From: Carettochelys insculpta
Taxonomy: Eukaryota; Chordata; Testudines; Carettochelyidae
Reading direction: 5' to 3'
DNA length: 64,000 bases
Assembly (NCBI RefSeq): GCF_033958435.1
Contig: NC_134158.1
Span: 11,400,277-11,464,276 of the forward strand
The translations under genes were made by a program, and so were the position numbers. Below, piece by piece: positions 34,101 through 46,100 of this stretch. Every line of letters begins with the position of its first letter. Positions within the stretch are counted from its first letter, which is position 1. The notes under the pieces were generated by a model. It had not been told where the DNA came from and made no database searches. It saw only the letters and a program-made list of their open reading frames with translations.

Positions 34101-35188
34101 ATAAAAACAGAAAATTGTCTCTTCTCTAGCAGGTGTCCATTGCTGAAAGGAGAAACAAAGATGAGATGGGAAGTATATTATGCTGGAAGGGGTTTCCAGG
34201 TGTTCACAACCAGCAATTTGATCTGTAGACAGTTCTAGAAGTGCTAGAACATGTGGCTCTGCCAAAACAATTGCTCCCTGCATTCCCCTCCCACCACCAC
34301 TTTCAGTTTTCTCCCCCCGTGAGTACAGCTCTGGCCACTGGGGCCTCAAATATCCCTTGCGTTTCAGAACTGATTATCTGCAGCATTCAGGAGTAGTATG
34401 TGACAGAGAAATTCAGTTGAGTTGAGTGCAAGGCCTGTAGCTCTTCACAGAAAGAGCCCAAAGGACCAAGCCTGATCAGGGCAGACACTTCCAACCAGAG
34501 GGTGCTAGAGGGCCAGCAAGTACAGCCAGCCAACAGTCTTCTCCATGCTGGGTGCCTCAAAGCTGTGTGTGACCGTGCTGGGTTTGGTAAGTGGCAGCAG
34601 ATCGTAAGGCACCTCCCTCTTACAGCAAAAGTCCAGTCCCACAAGTACCTGCAATTGAGGCAGCTGGGAGGGTCAGTCCTGGTCGGAGTGAAGCCCGGCA
34701 GCCTGTGGTGAACATGACAGTGTCATTAATAACAATGGAAGATCTGACCTTTTGTGCCAGCTCCCTGTTCTCATGACCACAAGAGTCCCTGCATGCTGCA
34801 GGCACACCTACCCCCCTGTTCCCTAACACACATACCCTTCTCCCAGAGCTCACCCTCTCTCCTGGGTACTGCAACTGCAGAGGAAGCTCTGGAACAAGTG
34901 GTGGCAATGGAGGCTGCCACCCTCTTGGTGTGTATGGGGAGCCGTCGGGCTCGTTTCTAGTGGAGAAAGAAGACACTGTTACTTGGAGCAGAGCCCTGGA
35001 GAACAGGTCAATGAAGCAGCGAAAGCAAACCTGTTGTACATGTGCTTACAGCATCTTACCTGTTCAGCTGGAGGCTGATTCTCATCACTGTGCCCTCGCT
35101 TGGCCCTCGGCACAGGCACAGGCAGCTGGGAAAGGACCTTCCCTGCAGGCAGGGCCCGTGGTCCATCAGTATGTCCCTTCTTCTCCAT
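28103..35188 (-). CDS. KIFC1: Kinesin-14 motor KIFC1 (HSET), minus-end directed
   Basis: KIFC1 crosslinks and slides spindle microtubules and clusters centrosomes. Sixteen coding exons join in frame to 644 aa (human about 670): 35188-35060, 34956-34854, 34702-34649, 32621-32577, 32471-32276, 32184-32007, 31460-31293, 31138-31010, 30052-29936, 29852-29679, 29555-29388, 29306-29168, 28990-28851, 28574-28501, 28296-28221, 28147-28103. The N-terminal tail (about 1-140) is basic and variable. A coiled-coil stalk follows (about 150-290). The neck/motor junction is [14 protein letters not shown] at about 289. The C-terminal motor has the P-loop GQTGSGKT (387-394), switch I NDHSSRSH and switch II DLAGSE, and ends HANRK. 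The start is the first in-frame ATG after an acceptor at 35201. Noncoding exons are likely at 35487-35448 and above 35932. The gene lies on DAXX's strand, the reverse of mammals. Confidence 0.95.
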
Positions 35189-35639
35189 TAGTGGGGGGCC
35201 TCTGGAAAGGCAAGAAGGGAGTTCAATAGGCATGTTATACAAACACCTTGATACCTGTGTGCACCCAGAGAGCACTCCCCCCAAACACGTCTGCCCCGCC
35301 CCCGCCCCAGTGAGACTCCGGAGGAGCAAGATGTGGTTGGTGTCCATGAGCAGAAAGGTCACTTGTGACCAACTCAATGCACCCTCCCACCCAGGTAACA
35401 GGAAGGGAGCAGATTCAGTGCCCCCTACGTCGCTCACACTCGTGCACCTTGCAGGACTGCTCCGGGCTCCCGGGCACTGAAGCACCCCTGCAGGGAGAGG
35501 GGAGACAGGCTGGTGAATGCTGGAACCGAGGCAAGAAGGAATCAGAAATACCCCCAGGCAAGCAAGTCCCACCTCTGCCCCACAACCGGGGCCCTCTGCC
35601 CGCGGCTGCCGAGATAGCATAGCATAGCATAGCACAGCC

Positions 35640-35815
35640 CGGCGCCTCCCTCCCCCACCCCCACCCCCACCCCCACCCCCCCCGGGGCGCGAGCCCCGCC
35701 CGGCGCCTCCCTCCCCCACCCCCACACCCCCCCCCCCCGGGGCGCGAGCCCCTCCCTCCCCCACACCCACACCCCGCCCGGGGCGCGAGCCCCTCCCGGC
35801 GCCTCCCTCCCCACC
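35640..35815 (-). repeat. C-rich / G-quadruplex-prone tract upstream of KIFC1 coding exons
   Basis: Runs of CCCCCAC repeated, with GGGGCGCGAGCCCC blocks duplicated three times, in the KIFC1 5' UTR intron. On the transcribed minus strand it is a G-run ladder able to form quadruplexes. Confidence 0.7.
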
Positions 35816-35931
35816 CCCGCGAGCCCTTCCCGGCCCCCCCGTCCCGGGGCCTTCAGCACCTGGACCCGCAACCTCAGCGGCTGGGGCGTCCGGGCGCCGC
35901 TGTCCCCTGCCGGGCCCCGCGCGCCCCTCAC

Positions 35932-36165
35932 CAGCTATGGCCGCGGCTGCTCCAGTCTAACTCCTTCTGCTGCTCCGCCCGCCTCCCAGCCCCGTCCGTT
36001 CGAATTCAAACCGCCCTCCCCGAGCCGCCCGTTGGCTACCGCTCCCTGACTCAGCCAATTGCTGAGCACATGGCCTCCAGCTCCGCCCCCTTCACAGAGA
36101 GATCCAACCAATCCCCTGATTTCGCCTAGTTGATTGGCTGGATCTCCACGAGCTATGGCCAATCG
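35932..36165 (-). promoter_or_regulatory. KIFC1: KIFC1 cell-cycle promoter: four CCAAT boxes and a CHR
   Basis: A noncoding exon ends at donor CTG/GTGAGG (35932/35931). Just upstream on the minus strand is GGCGGTTTGAA (36015-36005), a CDE-like GGCGG abutting a CHR element TTTGAA. CCAAT motifs lie at 36055, 36108, 36133 (reverse) and 36159. The CCAAT + CHR layout is the signature of G2/M genes driven by NF-Y and the MuvB/DREAM complexes, which fits a mitotic kinesin. Confidence 0.7.
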
Positions 36166-36234
36166 TCGACCTCCTCTTTCCAGAGCGCGGCATGTGACCT
36201 CCCAAGAGCTGGGGGTGGGGCTGCGCGCGCAGCC

Positions 36235-39200
36235 GGCAAAGACAGCCGGGGTTGGGGGGGACAGGGCCGAGGAGGGGCGAGGGCCGAGGAGGGGCGGGGG
36301 CGGGGGCGGGGGCGGGGGGGACAGGAGCAGTGGGGGAGTGGAAGGAATTGGAGTGACAGGGCCGAGGAGGAGCGAGGGTGGGGGGGACAGGAGCAGTGGG
36401 GGAGTGGAAGGAGTAGGGGTGACAGGGCCGAGGAGGGGCAGGAGCGGGGGGACAGGATCAGTGGGGGGGTGGAAGGAGTGGGGGTGACAGGGCCGAGGAG
36501 GGGCAGGAGTGGGGGGACAGGAGCAGTGGGGGGGTGGAAGGAGTGGGGGTGACAGGGCCGAGGAGGGGCAGGAGCGGGGGGACAGGATCAGTGGGGGGGG
36601 TGGAAGGAGTGGGGGTGACAGGGCCGAGGAGGGGCAGGAGTGGCGGGGACAGGAGCAGCGGGGGAGTGGAAGGAGTGAGGGTGACAGGGCTGAGGAGGGG
36701 CAGGAGTGGGGGGACAGGAGCAGTGGGGGAGTGGAAGAAGTGGGGGTGACAGGGCTGAGGAGGGGCAGGAGTGGGGGGACAGGAGCAGCGGGGGAGTGGA
36801 AGGAGTGGGGGTGACAGGGCCGAGGAGGGGCAGGAGTGGGGGGACAGGAGCACTGGGGGAGTGGAAGGAGTAGGGGTGACAGGGCTGAGGAGGGGCAGGA
36901 GTGGGGGGACAGGAGCAGTGGGCGGGTGGAAGGAATTGGAGTGACAGGGCCGAGGAGGGGCAGGAGTGGGGGGGGACAGGAGCAGTGGGGGGGTGGAAGG
37001 AGTGGGGGTGACAGGGCTGAGGAGGGGCAGGAGTGGGGGCGACAGGGATAGTGGGGGAGTGGAAGGAGTAGGGGTGACAGGGCCGAGGAGGGGCAGGAGT
37101 GGGGGGGGACAGGAGCAGTGGGGGAGTGGAAGGAATTGGGGTGACAGGGCCGAGGAGGGGCAGGAGTGGGGGGACAGGATCAGTGGGGAGGTGGAAGGAG
37201 TGGGGTGACAGGGCCGAGGAGGGGCAGGAGTGGGGGGACAGGAGCACTGGGGGAGTGGAAGGAGTAGGGGTGACAGGGCTGAGGAGGGGCAGGAGTGGGG
37301 GGACAGGAGCAGTGGGGGAGTGGAAGGAGTGGGTGTGACAGGGCTGAGGAGGGGCAGGAGTGGGGGGGACAGGAGCAGTGGGGGGGGAAGGAGTGGGCGT
37401 GACAGGGCTGAGGTGGGGCAGGAGTGGGGGGACAGGAGCACTGGGGGAGTGGAAGGAATTGGGGTGACAGGGCTGAGGAGGGGCAGGAGTGGGGGCGACA
37501 GGGATAGTGGGGGAGTGGAAGGAGTAGGGGTGACAGGGCCGAGGAGGGGCAGGAGTGGAGGCGACAGGAGCAATGGGGGAGTGGAAGGAATTGGGGTGAC
37601 AGGGCCGAGGAGGGACAGGAGCAGTGGGGGAGTGGAAGGAGTGGGGGTGACAGGGCTGAGAAGGGGCAGGAGTGGGGGCGACAGGAGCAGTGGGGGAGTG
37701 GAAGGAATTGGGGTGACAGGGCCGAGGAGGGGCAGGAGTGGGGGCGACAGGGACAGTGGGGGAGTGGAAGGAGTCGGGGTGACAGAGCTGAGGAGGGGCA
37801 GGAGTGGGGAGACAGGAGCAGTGGGGGAGTGGAAGGAGTGGGGGTGACAGGGCCGAGGAGGGGCAGGAGTGGGGGGACAGGAGCAGTGGGGGAGTGGAAG
37901 GAGTAGGGGTGATGGGGCTGAGGAGGGACAGGAGCAGTGGGGGAGTGGAAGGAATTGGGGTGACAGGGCTAAGGAGGGACAGGAGTGGGGGCGACAGGGA
38001 CAGTGGGGGAGTGGAAGGAGTGGGGGTGACAGGGCTGAGGAGGGGCAGGAGTGGGGGGACAGGATCAGTGGGGGGGTGGAAGGAGTGGGGGTGACAGGGC
38101 CGAGGAGGGGCAGGAGTGGGGGGACAGGAGCAGTGGGGGAGTGGAAGGAGTGGGGGTGACAGGGCTAAGGAGGGGCAGGAGTGGGGAGACAGGAGCAGTG
38201 GGGGAGTGGAAGGAATTGGGGTGACAGGGCTGAGGAGGGGCAGGGGTGGGGGGACAGGAGCAGTGGGGGAGTGGAAGGAGTGGGGGTGACAGGGCTGAGG
38301 AGGGGCAGGAGTTGGGGGTGACAGGGATAGTGGGGGAGTGGAAGGAGTGGGGGTGACAGGGCTGAGGAGGGGCAGGAGTGGGGGGGACAGGAGCAGTGGG
38401 GGAGTGGAAGGAGTGGGGGTGACAGGGCCGAGGAGGGGCAGGAGTGGGGGGACAGGAGCAGTGGGGGAGTGGAAGGAGTGGGGGTGACAGGGCCGAGGAG
38501 GGGCAGGAGTGGGGGGACAGGAGCAGTGGGGGAGTGGAAGGAATTGGGGTGACAGGGCCGAGGAGGGGCAGGGGTGGGGGGACAGGAGCAGTGGGGGAGT
38601 GGAAGGAGTGGGGGTGACAGGGCTGAGGAGGGGCAGGAGTTGGGGGGCAGGAGCATTGGGGGAGTGGAAGTAATTGGGGTGACAGGGCTGAGGAGGGGCA
38701 GGAGTTGGCGGGCAGGAGCATTGGGGGAGTGGAAGTAATTGGGGTGACAGGGCTGAGGAGGGGCAGGAGTGGGGGGGACAGGAGCAGTGGGGGAGTGGAA
38801 GGAGTGGGGGTGACAGGGCCGAGGAGGGGCAGGAGTGGGGGGACAGGAGCAGTGGGGGAGTGGAAGGAGTGGGGGTGACAGGGCCGAGGAGGGGCAGGAG
38901 TGGGGGGGACAGGAGCAGCGGGGGAGTGGAAGGAGTGGGGGTGACAGGGCCAAGGAGGGGCAGGAGTGGGGGCAACAGGGATAGTGGGGGAGTGGAAGGA
39001 GTGGGGGGGACAGGGCCGAGGAGGGGCAGGGGTGGGGGGACAGGATCAGTGGGGGGGGTAGAAGGAATTGGGGTGACAGGGCTGAGGATGGGCAGGAGTG
39101 GGGGGGCAGGAGCAGTGGGGGAGTGGAAGGAGTGGGTGTGACGGGGACAGGAGGAGTGGAAGGAGGAGGGGCAGGAGTGGGGGGACAGGAGGAGTGGAAG

Positions 39201-39420
39201 GAGTAGGGGTGACAGGGCTGAGGAGGGGCAGGAGTGGGGGGACAGGAGGAGTGGAAGGAGTAGGGGTGACAGGGCTGAGGAGGGGCAGGAGTGTGGGGCA
39301 CAGGAGCAGTAGGGCAGTGGAAGTAGTAGGGGTGACAGAGCCAAGGAGGGGCAGGAGTGGGGTGACAGGGTTTGTGGGGGAGTGGAAGGAGTGGGGGTGA
39401 TGTGGCAGGAGTGGGGGAGT
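36235..39420. repeat. 66-bp minisatellite between KIFC1 and PHF1
   Basis: About 48 copies of a G-rich unit with GTGACAGGGCCGAGGAGGGG, CAGGAGTGGGGGGACAGGAG and CAGTGGGGGAGTGGAAGGAG. The unit length is divisible by three, so an open frame of over 1,700 codons runs through it and the next array on the minus strand. That frame is a proline/serine/cysteine-rich artefact. Confidence 0.95.
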
Positions 39421-39690
39421 GGAAGTGGGAGGGGCAGGGAGGAGAGGGAGGGGCAAGAGCAGGGTGGCGGGGAGGAGAGAGGAGGGGCAGGAGCAGGGAT
39501 GGGGGGCAGAAGCAGGGTGGCAGGGAGCGGGGGGGCAGAAGCAGGGTGGCAGGCAGTTGGAGGGAGGGAGACTGTCGCAGGAGGAGCAAGAGGCAATGCA
39601 GAGTGCTGTGGAAGGTGGGCTGGGGGCGGCACTGGTGACAAAGGGGAAGGTGAATCCAGGAGGCAATGGGCCTGGGGAGGGAAAAGCCAT
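39421..39690. other. G-rich spacer between two minisatellites
   Basis: Imperfect GGGGCAGGAGCAGGGTGGCAGG text, apparently decayed repeat. No gene seen. Confidence 0.5.
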
Positions 39691-39699
39691 GACTGGGGG

Positions 39700-41312
39700 T
39701 GCAAGGCTTGGGGGACAGTGAACAGGGGGCTGACGGGGACGGAAGAGGGTGCAAGGCTTGGGGGACGGGGCAGGGCGGGGCGGAAGAGGGTGCAAGGCTT
39801 GGGGGACGGGGCAGGGCGGGGCGGAAGAGGGTGCAAGGCTTGGGGGACAGTGAACGGGGCAGGGCGGGGCGGAAGAGGGTGCAAGGCTTGGGGGACAGTG
39901 AACAGAGAGCGGGGCGGGGCGGAAGAGGGTGCAAGGCTTGGGGGACAGTGAACAGGGCAGGGCGGGGCGGAAGAGGGTGCAAGGCTTGGGGGACAGTGAA
40001 CAGAGGGCGGGGCGGAAGAGGGTGCAAGGCTTGGGGGACAGTGAACGGGGCAGGGCGGGGCGGAAGAGGGTGCAAGGCTTGGGGGACAGTGAACAGGGCA
40101 GGGCGGGGCGGAAGAGGGTGCAAGGCTTGGGGGACAGTGAACGGGGCAGGGCGGGGCGGAAGAGGGTGCAAGGCTTGGGGGACAGTGAACAGAGGGCGGG
40201 GCGGAAGAGGGTGCAAGGCTTGGGGGACAGTGAACAGAGAGCGGGGCGGGGCGGAAGAGGGTGCAAGGCTTGGGGGACAGTGAACAGGGCAGGGCTGGGC
40301 GGAAGAGGGTGCAAGGCTTGGGGGACAGTGAACAGAGAGCGGGGCGGGGCGGAAGAGGGTGCAAGGCTTGGGGGACAGTGAACGGGGCAGGGCGGGGCGG
40401 AAGAGGGTGCAAGGCTTGGGGGACAGTGAACGGGGCAGGGCGGGGCGGAAGAGGGTGCAAGGCTTGGGGGACAGTGAACAGAGGGCGGGGCGGAAGAGGG
40501 TGCAAGGCTTGGGGGACAGTGAACAGAGGGCGGGGCGGGCGGAAGAGGGTGCAAGGCTTGGGGGACAGTGAACAGAGGGCGGGGCGGAAGAGGGTGCAAG
40601 GCTTGGGGGACAGTGAACAGAGGGCGGGGCGGAAGAGGGTGCAAGGCTTGGGGGACAGTGAACAGAGGGCGGGGCGGGCGGAAGAGGGTGCAAGGCTTGG
40701 GGGACTGAACAGGGCAGGGCGGGGCGGAAGAGGGTGCAAGGCTTGGGGGACAGTGAACAGAGAGCGGGGCGGGGCGGAAGAGGGTGCAAGGCTTGGGGGA
40801 CAGTGAACAGGGCAGGGCGGGGCGGAAGAGGGTGCAAGGCTTGGGGGACAGTGAACAGAGGGCGGGGCGGGCGGAAGAGGGTGCAAGGCTTGGGGGACAG
40901 TGAACAGGGCGGGGCGGAAGAGGGTGCAAGGCTTGGGGGACAGTGAACGGGGCAGGGCGGGGCGGAAGAGGGTGCAAGGCTTGGGGGACAGTGAACAGAG
41001 GGCGGGGCGGGGCGGAAGAGGGTGCAAGGCTTGGGGGACAGTGAACAGGGCAGGGCGGGGCGGAAGAGGGTGCAAGGCTTGGGGGACAGTGAACAGGGCA
41101 GGGCGGGGCGGAAGAGGGTGCAAGGCTTGGGGGACAGTGAACAGAGAGCGGGGCGGGGCGGAAGAGGGTGCAAGGCTTGGGGGACAGTGAACAGAGGGCG
41201 GGGCGGAAGAGGGTGCAAGGCTTGGGGGACAGTGAACGGGGCAGGGCGGGGCGGAAGAGGGTGCAAGGCTTGGGGGACAGTGAACAGAGGGCGGGGCGGG
41301 CGGAAGAGGGTG
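39700..41312. repeat. 48-bp minisatellite with a GC box in most units
   Basis: About 33 copies of a unit with GGGGCGGAAGAGGGTGCAAG, GCTTGGGGGACAGTGAAC and a variable AGGGCAGGGC / AGAGGGC / AGAGAGC linker. Most units contain GGGCGGGGCGG, an Sp/KLF GC-box consensus. The array ends about 430 bp before the probable PHF1 first exon. Confidence 0.95.
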
Positions 41313-41699
41313 CCCAAGGTCACGGAGGGTGTGTGGAGGGGAGTCAGGACAGGGCCAGTTGGACGGGGGGACCCTGCGCCTGGACACGGAGCCTTTCCCC
41401 TTACGGGGGTGTCGCTGCTGGCCTGGCCGGCGTGGGACGTGGCTGGCTGCGGGGCTGGCGAAGGGGTCGCACCAGCTGGCCCTGCTCGGCGGTGCGGGAG
41501 CTGATCCCAGCCGCAGGTGGGACTGGCCGGCACGGGGATCCGGGGATCCCGGGATCGGAAGTGTTGGGGGATTTCCCCACCCTTGCCGAGCAGTGCTACG
41601 CTGCACTGTCAGTGCAGATCCGGGGGAAGGGGGGGGTCCTGAGGGGGGTGCCGACGGCCTGAACTGCAGGCAGCGCCTGGAGGGGGGTACTAGGGGGGT

Positions 41700-41925
41700 C
41701 CCATCCCCTAGCGTCTCTCCGCATCCCCCCTCGTTCCTCCCCGCTCTGGCAGCCACTACTGCTGCTGCTGCGTCACTGAGCTCAGCTCTAGGATGGAGCC
41801 GCAGAGGGGCCTGCTCTTTACCCCCTGAGGGCCCGGGCCGCCTACTCAGCCCTGAGACGCCCCCCCTCCCCAGACTGGGGAGGGGAGAGAGCCGGCCCCA
41901 CCCTCACAGGAGACTCGGAGACCTG
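41700..41925 (+). promoter_or_regulatory. PHF1: PHF1 promoter and probable noncoding first exon
   Basis: GC-rich sequence ends in a strong donor ACCTG/GTAAGG (exon edge 41925), the best candidate for the PHF1 5' UTR exon, to be joined to the acceptor at 43085. A CTGCTGCTGCTGCG run near 41760 lies inside it. The start point is inferred. Confidence 0.5.
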
Positions 41926-41989
41926 GTAAGGGCAGAAGAGACTGAGGGAGAGGGAGCACCCCTCCCCCATGCAGGGGAGAGAGATGGGC

Positions 41990-42930
41990 TTGCCAGCTGC
42001 AGAGAGCCCCTCCATCTTCCGAAAAGGAGACACCCCACGTCAGATCTCCTTTGTCCAAATCTGAATGCCCCCACAACTGAGATGCCCTCAGTCTGGGTGA
42101 GACCAGATCTCAGACCCACCCCAGAGGGCCCTCCTGAATCCGAGACACTTCCAGATTCCAGACACCTCAGAGAGCACCCCTGAATCTCAGACACTCCAGA
42201 GAGATGCCCTGAATCCAGAACACCCACAGATACAGGGCTCACTGAATCAGAGGCTGCACCAGAACCATTCCTGAGAGGGCCCCCAGATGCCCCAAATCAG
42301 ACTTCCCCCAAATCGAAGCCCCTGAATCAGGCTCCCCCATCCATGTTTTTGACCTTCCAGTGTGGGCCTCCTGAATCCAAGACACCCCAAGATCCGGAAT
42401 CCCTTCTGAGATGTACCCAAGTCTGGAACTCTCCCGATTTCAGATCCTCCTGAGACAGCCCTTCAAAACCCAAGACACCCTCAGATCCTCGACCCCAAAG
42501 ATGTGGGGGACCCCCAGACTCTCCAAAGAAGCCCTCTAAATCAGATACCCCCAGTTTGAGCCTCGGGACACTCCAATTCTAGTTGCCCTGAGAGAGTACT
42601 GCAAATCCAAGACATCCATGGTCCCACACCCCCTGAAAGTCGCACCCCAAGACATTTCTGGATCTGAGGCACTTCAGATCCCCAAGACTGGACTCTTCAG
42701 ATCTGAGAAACTGTCAGGTGCCAGAGCAGGTTCTCTGAAACTGAGCTGTTTCCAGAGAGGACAGCCTAGGACACCCTCATATTGGGTCCAGTAGGTCGGA
42801 GACACCACAGAGAGGGCCCCTTAGGGCTGAGACAGTCCTCCCAAATCCCTCCCTAGTTCTGAGCTCCCTCCAAGAACTGACCCTGTCTCTGACACACACC
42901 CCAATCGGGGAGACCTAATAAATAGTCCCC
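41990..42930. repeat. Degenerate CCAGA/AATC-type repeat in PHF1 intron 1
   Basis: Loosely periodic copies of CTGAATC, CAGACACTCC, AGATCC and CCAAGACACCC fill the intron. No coding exon seen. Confidence 0.5.
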
Positions 42931-43100
42931 CAGCTTCCAGGTCTGTGACCCCCCCCCAGTTGCAGAGGTGTGCCCCCACTATGCACAGAAGCTCCCTACA
43001 GGAGTGCGTGCAGGTCTTGGGAATGAAGAATCTTGGTTTTTGTTCAGAGATCTGGCAGGTGACTGACCCTTTCCTCACATGGCAGATTGGTCACAATGTG

Positions 43101-46100
43101 ATGGCGAGTGAGCCAACTGCTCAGACTTCCCGGGTGACACGCACGAGCTCCCGTCTGACCTCGGGCCCCTGGAAATGCCCAGCTGCCCCAGCCGCTGCTG
43201 TGGCTCCCAGTCGGCCCCGCTTCTGGGAAGGACAGGATGTGCTGGCTCGCTGGACCGACGGCTTGCTTTACCTGGGTACCATCAAGAAGGTGAGTGAGGC
43301 CCCACCACCTGCAGGAGGGCCCATCCATGTGATACCCTGCACTCACCCCTCTTTCTTCTGGCAGGTGGATGCAGCAAGGCAGGTTTGTCTGGTGCAATTT
43401 GAGGACAATTCCCAGTTCCTGGTGCTCTGGAAGGACATTAACCCCGGTGAGCGCTGGAGTGCGGAGGTAGTGTTGCTCTTAGCCCGTAGCCCCAGGTCTG
43501 CCGCCATGCCCCGTATGCCATGCCCACAGTCTAAGGACTGCTACCCGCCCACAGACACTGAGGTCTGCTGATGCCCCTATTCCCACTACGCTGCCCCTCC
43601 CTTTCTACCACAGCCATGGTCTCCTTCACACAACTCTACTGGTATTCAATTGTTTTGTCCTAGCACTGGGTTCCACTCCCAGAGCTTTGCCAGTACCTTT
43701 CACTTTCAGCCCACAGACCTTGGTTGTACAGCCCTATGCCCACCTCCGCTGGTGCCCTGCAGTCCTTAACATGCAGCTTTCTGCAGTTCCACCTATGGAC
43801 TGCCCCAGCAAGGCATTAACTGGCTGAGCTCCATTCTTTCTCACAGCTGCTGTGCCAGGTGAGGAGCAGATCTGCTGTGTTTGTTACTTAGAGTCTGTGA
43901 GTCCAGAGAACGAGTTGGTGCGGTGTGAGAAATGTGGGCACAGTAAGTGATGTTTCCCTTCTCTGCCATTTCCTGGCTTTCTTAGGACCCCCCATTCTCT
44001 TGTCTCACTGGCTTTCTCACCTTGCAGCTTACCACCAGGAGTGCCACCTGCCCAGAGTGTTGGATGCGAGCTGCGAAGGGGCTGGAGTTCTTGGCACATG
44101 GATGTGTCGGCAGTGCGTCTTTGCTGTGGCCACCAAAGTGAGCAGGGGGCTGGCAGCTGTGGAAAGCCAGACATCATTCCCTTGTGTCCCCCAGTGATGC
44201 TTTTGATAAAAGGGGTGGGGTATCTTCCCAATTCTCATTGTTTCCTGCACAGCAGGCATGTGACCCCAACTCCCAAACCCCACCAGCAGGTTTGTCTCTC
44301 TGATTCCCATCCCTCTTCTGTGTCCCTGGCAGGTGCATTCAAACCCCCCTGTCCCCAATTCCTGTTTTCCTGTGAATAGATGTTTGTGTCCACCCTGTTT
44401 CACGTCTCTCCCTCTATTCTCTTTGACAGAGGGGTGGTGCACTCAAGAAAGGCCCCTATGCCAAGGCCATGCTGAGCATGAAGCTGGTACTGCCCTATCA
44501 ACTCAAAGTTTTGGAGTGGGATCCCGCACACCTGACCAATCGGCAGCAGTGCTACTGCTACTGTGGAGGCCCTGGAGAGTAAGTTTTCTCTCTGGTCCTG
44601 CAGATTCCTGAGGCCAGCACTTGCTTTTGTGTCTGCTTCTTTAGGGTAATGAGCAGGAATTAGAAATGTTCCTGTTCCTGCCAAAGTGGACGTCTTGAGC
44701 AGGAAGATTTCAGATATAAATTTCAACTAGGCCCCTCAGTTTGGATCCTGATAGAGCAGTTAACACCAATCCCAGTGCTTCTGCCCCAAAGCAGTGTCTG
44801 ACTTTAGAATTAAACTAGCAGGAGTTTGACCTAGCACCAGCAAGGCCATTTGGATTTGAGGATTTGGGAACTGGACTCGATGACCTCTCAAGGTTTCTTC
44901 CAGTTCTAGTATTCTATTATTCTGGAGCTATGTTTGGACAGGGAAGAGGTTCTGGCGTTGGAAGATGTTTCTAGAGCAGGCTACATATGGGATGGTCAGT
45001 TGCTGGAACCAGAGATTTCATTGGCAGGCTTGGAGTGTGTCTTGAGAAATAGTCTTATGCCTTATGTAGGTCTCTACAGCCAAGTCCATGGTGGCATGGG
45101 TGTTGTAGATTGGTTAAATATGGGAGGAACTTTTTTCTGCGGCCAGTTTTTGTCTGGGAGGATGGTTCTGAAGTGAGCTCTGGACTAGTGTGTTTCGAGA
45201 TTGAGTTCTGACATTATATACCGTTTCAAAAAAAGAATCTGGAGTGCTTTCTGGAACTGGATTTTTCTGGCCTAGGATCAGCACGTGGTTTATAAGGTCA
45301 TCTTTTCACAGATACTTGGAGGTTTTATTTTTCGTCTGAGGAAGTGGGTTTTACTCAGGAAAGCTCATAACCTAATAAATTTGTTAGTGTGTAAGGTGCC
45401 ACAGGACTGCTTGTTATTTGTCACAGATGCTGGAAGCCAGTTGTGTTGAGGTAGGCTATTTTCTAGAGCCACTTCCAAGCTGGGTGTTTCTAGAGCAGGC
45501 TGGTCTTTGTAAAACAAATTCCCCAAACAGTTTCCAATATGAGATTCTTCCAGTAAAAGTTCCAGATTGGGTGGCTGTAGACTGGTATGAGACTTCTGCA
45601 ATTAATTGTGTTCTGGAGTGGGGTAGGCTTTTACAGAACTTCTGCCAGGGGAGATTTGCCTAGGCTGTTTCAGGCTGGATAGTGTAGGGTTTCTGGAGGT
45701 GGTATGGAGAGGAGGGCAGTTCTAAAGCTGGGTGGAGCCTGTAGTGGGTCACCAAATGCCTCTGACGAACTCTCTTTTCTCTCCAATTGCTGGGCTGTTG
45801 GCAGGCTGTACATCTCAGAGATGTTGTCACTCAGCCTCTTTTTCCCCCAGGTGGAACCTGAAGATGTTGCAGTGCTGCAGCTGTGCCCAGTGGTTCCATG
45901 AGGCATGTACCCAGTGTCTGAGCAAGCCATTGCTTTACGGAGACAGGTGAGGGGATGGAGGGCTGAGTTCCACCCTAGCCCTTCTCGGCATAGATGGAGA
46001 TGCGGGTACTAGGGAGGGAAGTGAGGGCCATGCCACTGTCTTGTGGACACAGGTGAGGGGGCAGAGGAGAGAGGTGAAGACAGTGGGGGTGGGAGGCAGG

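Noticed and set aside
38165..41533. Second long minus-strand frame (about 1,120 codons)
   Set aside because: Another frame of the same arrays.
36588..41756. Open frame of about 1,720 codons on the minus strand
   Set aside because: It lies inside two tandem arrays with periods divisible by three. Composition is extreme, there is no domain, and it has no independent start or splice context.
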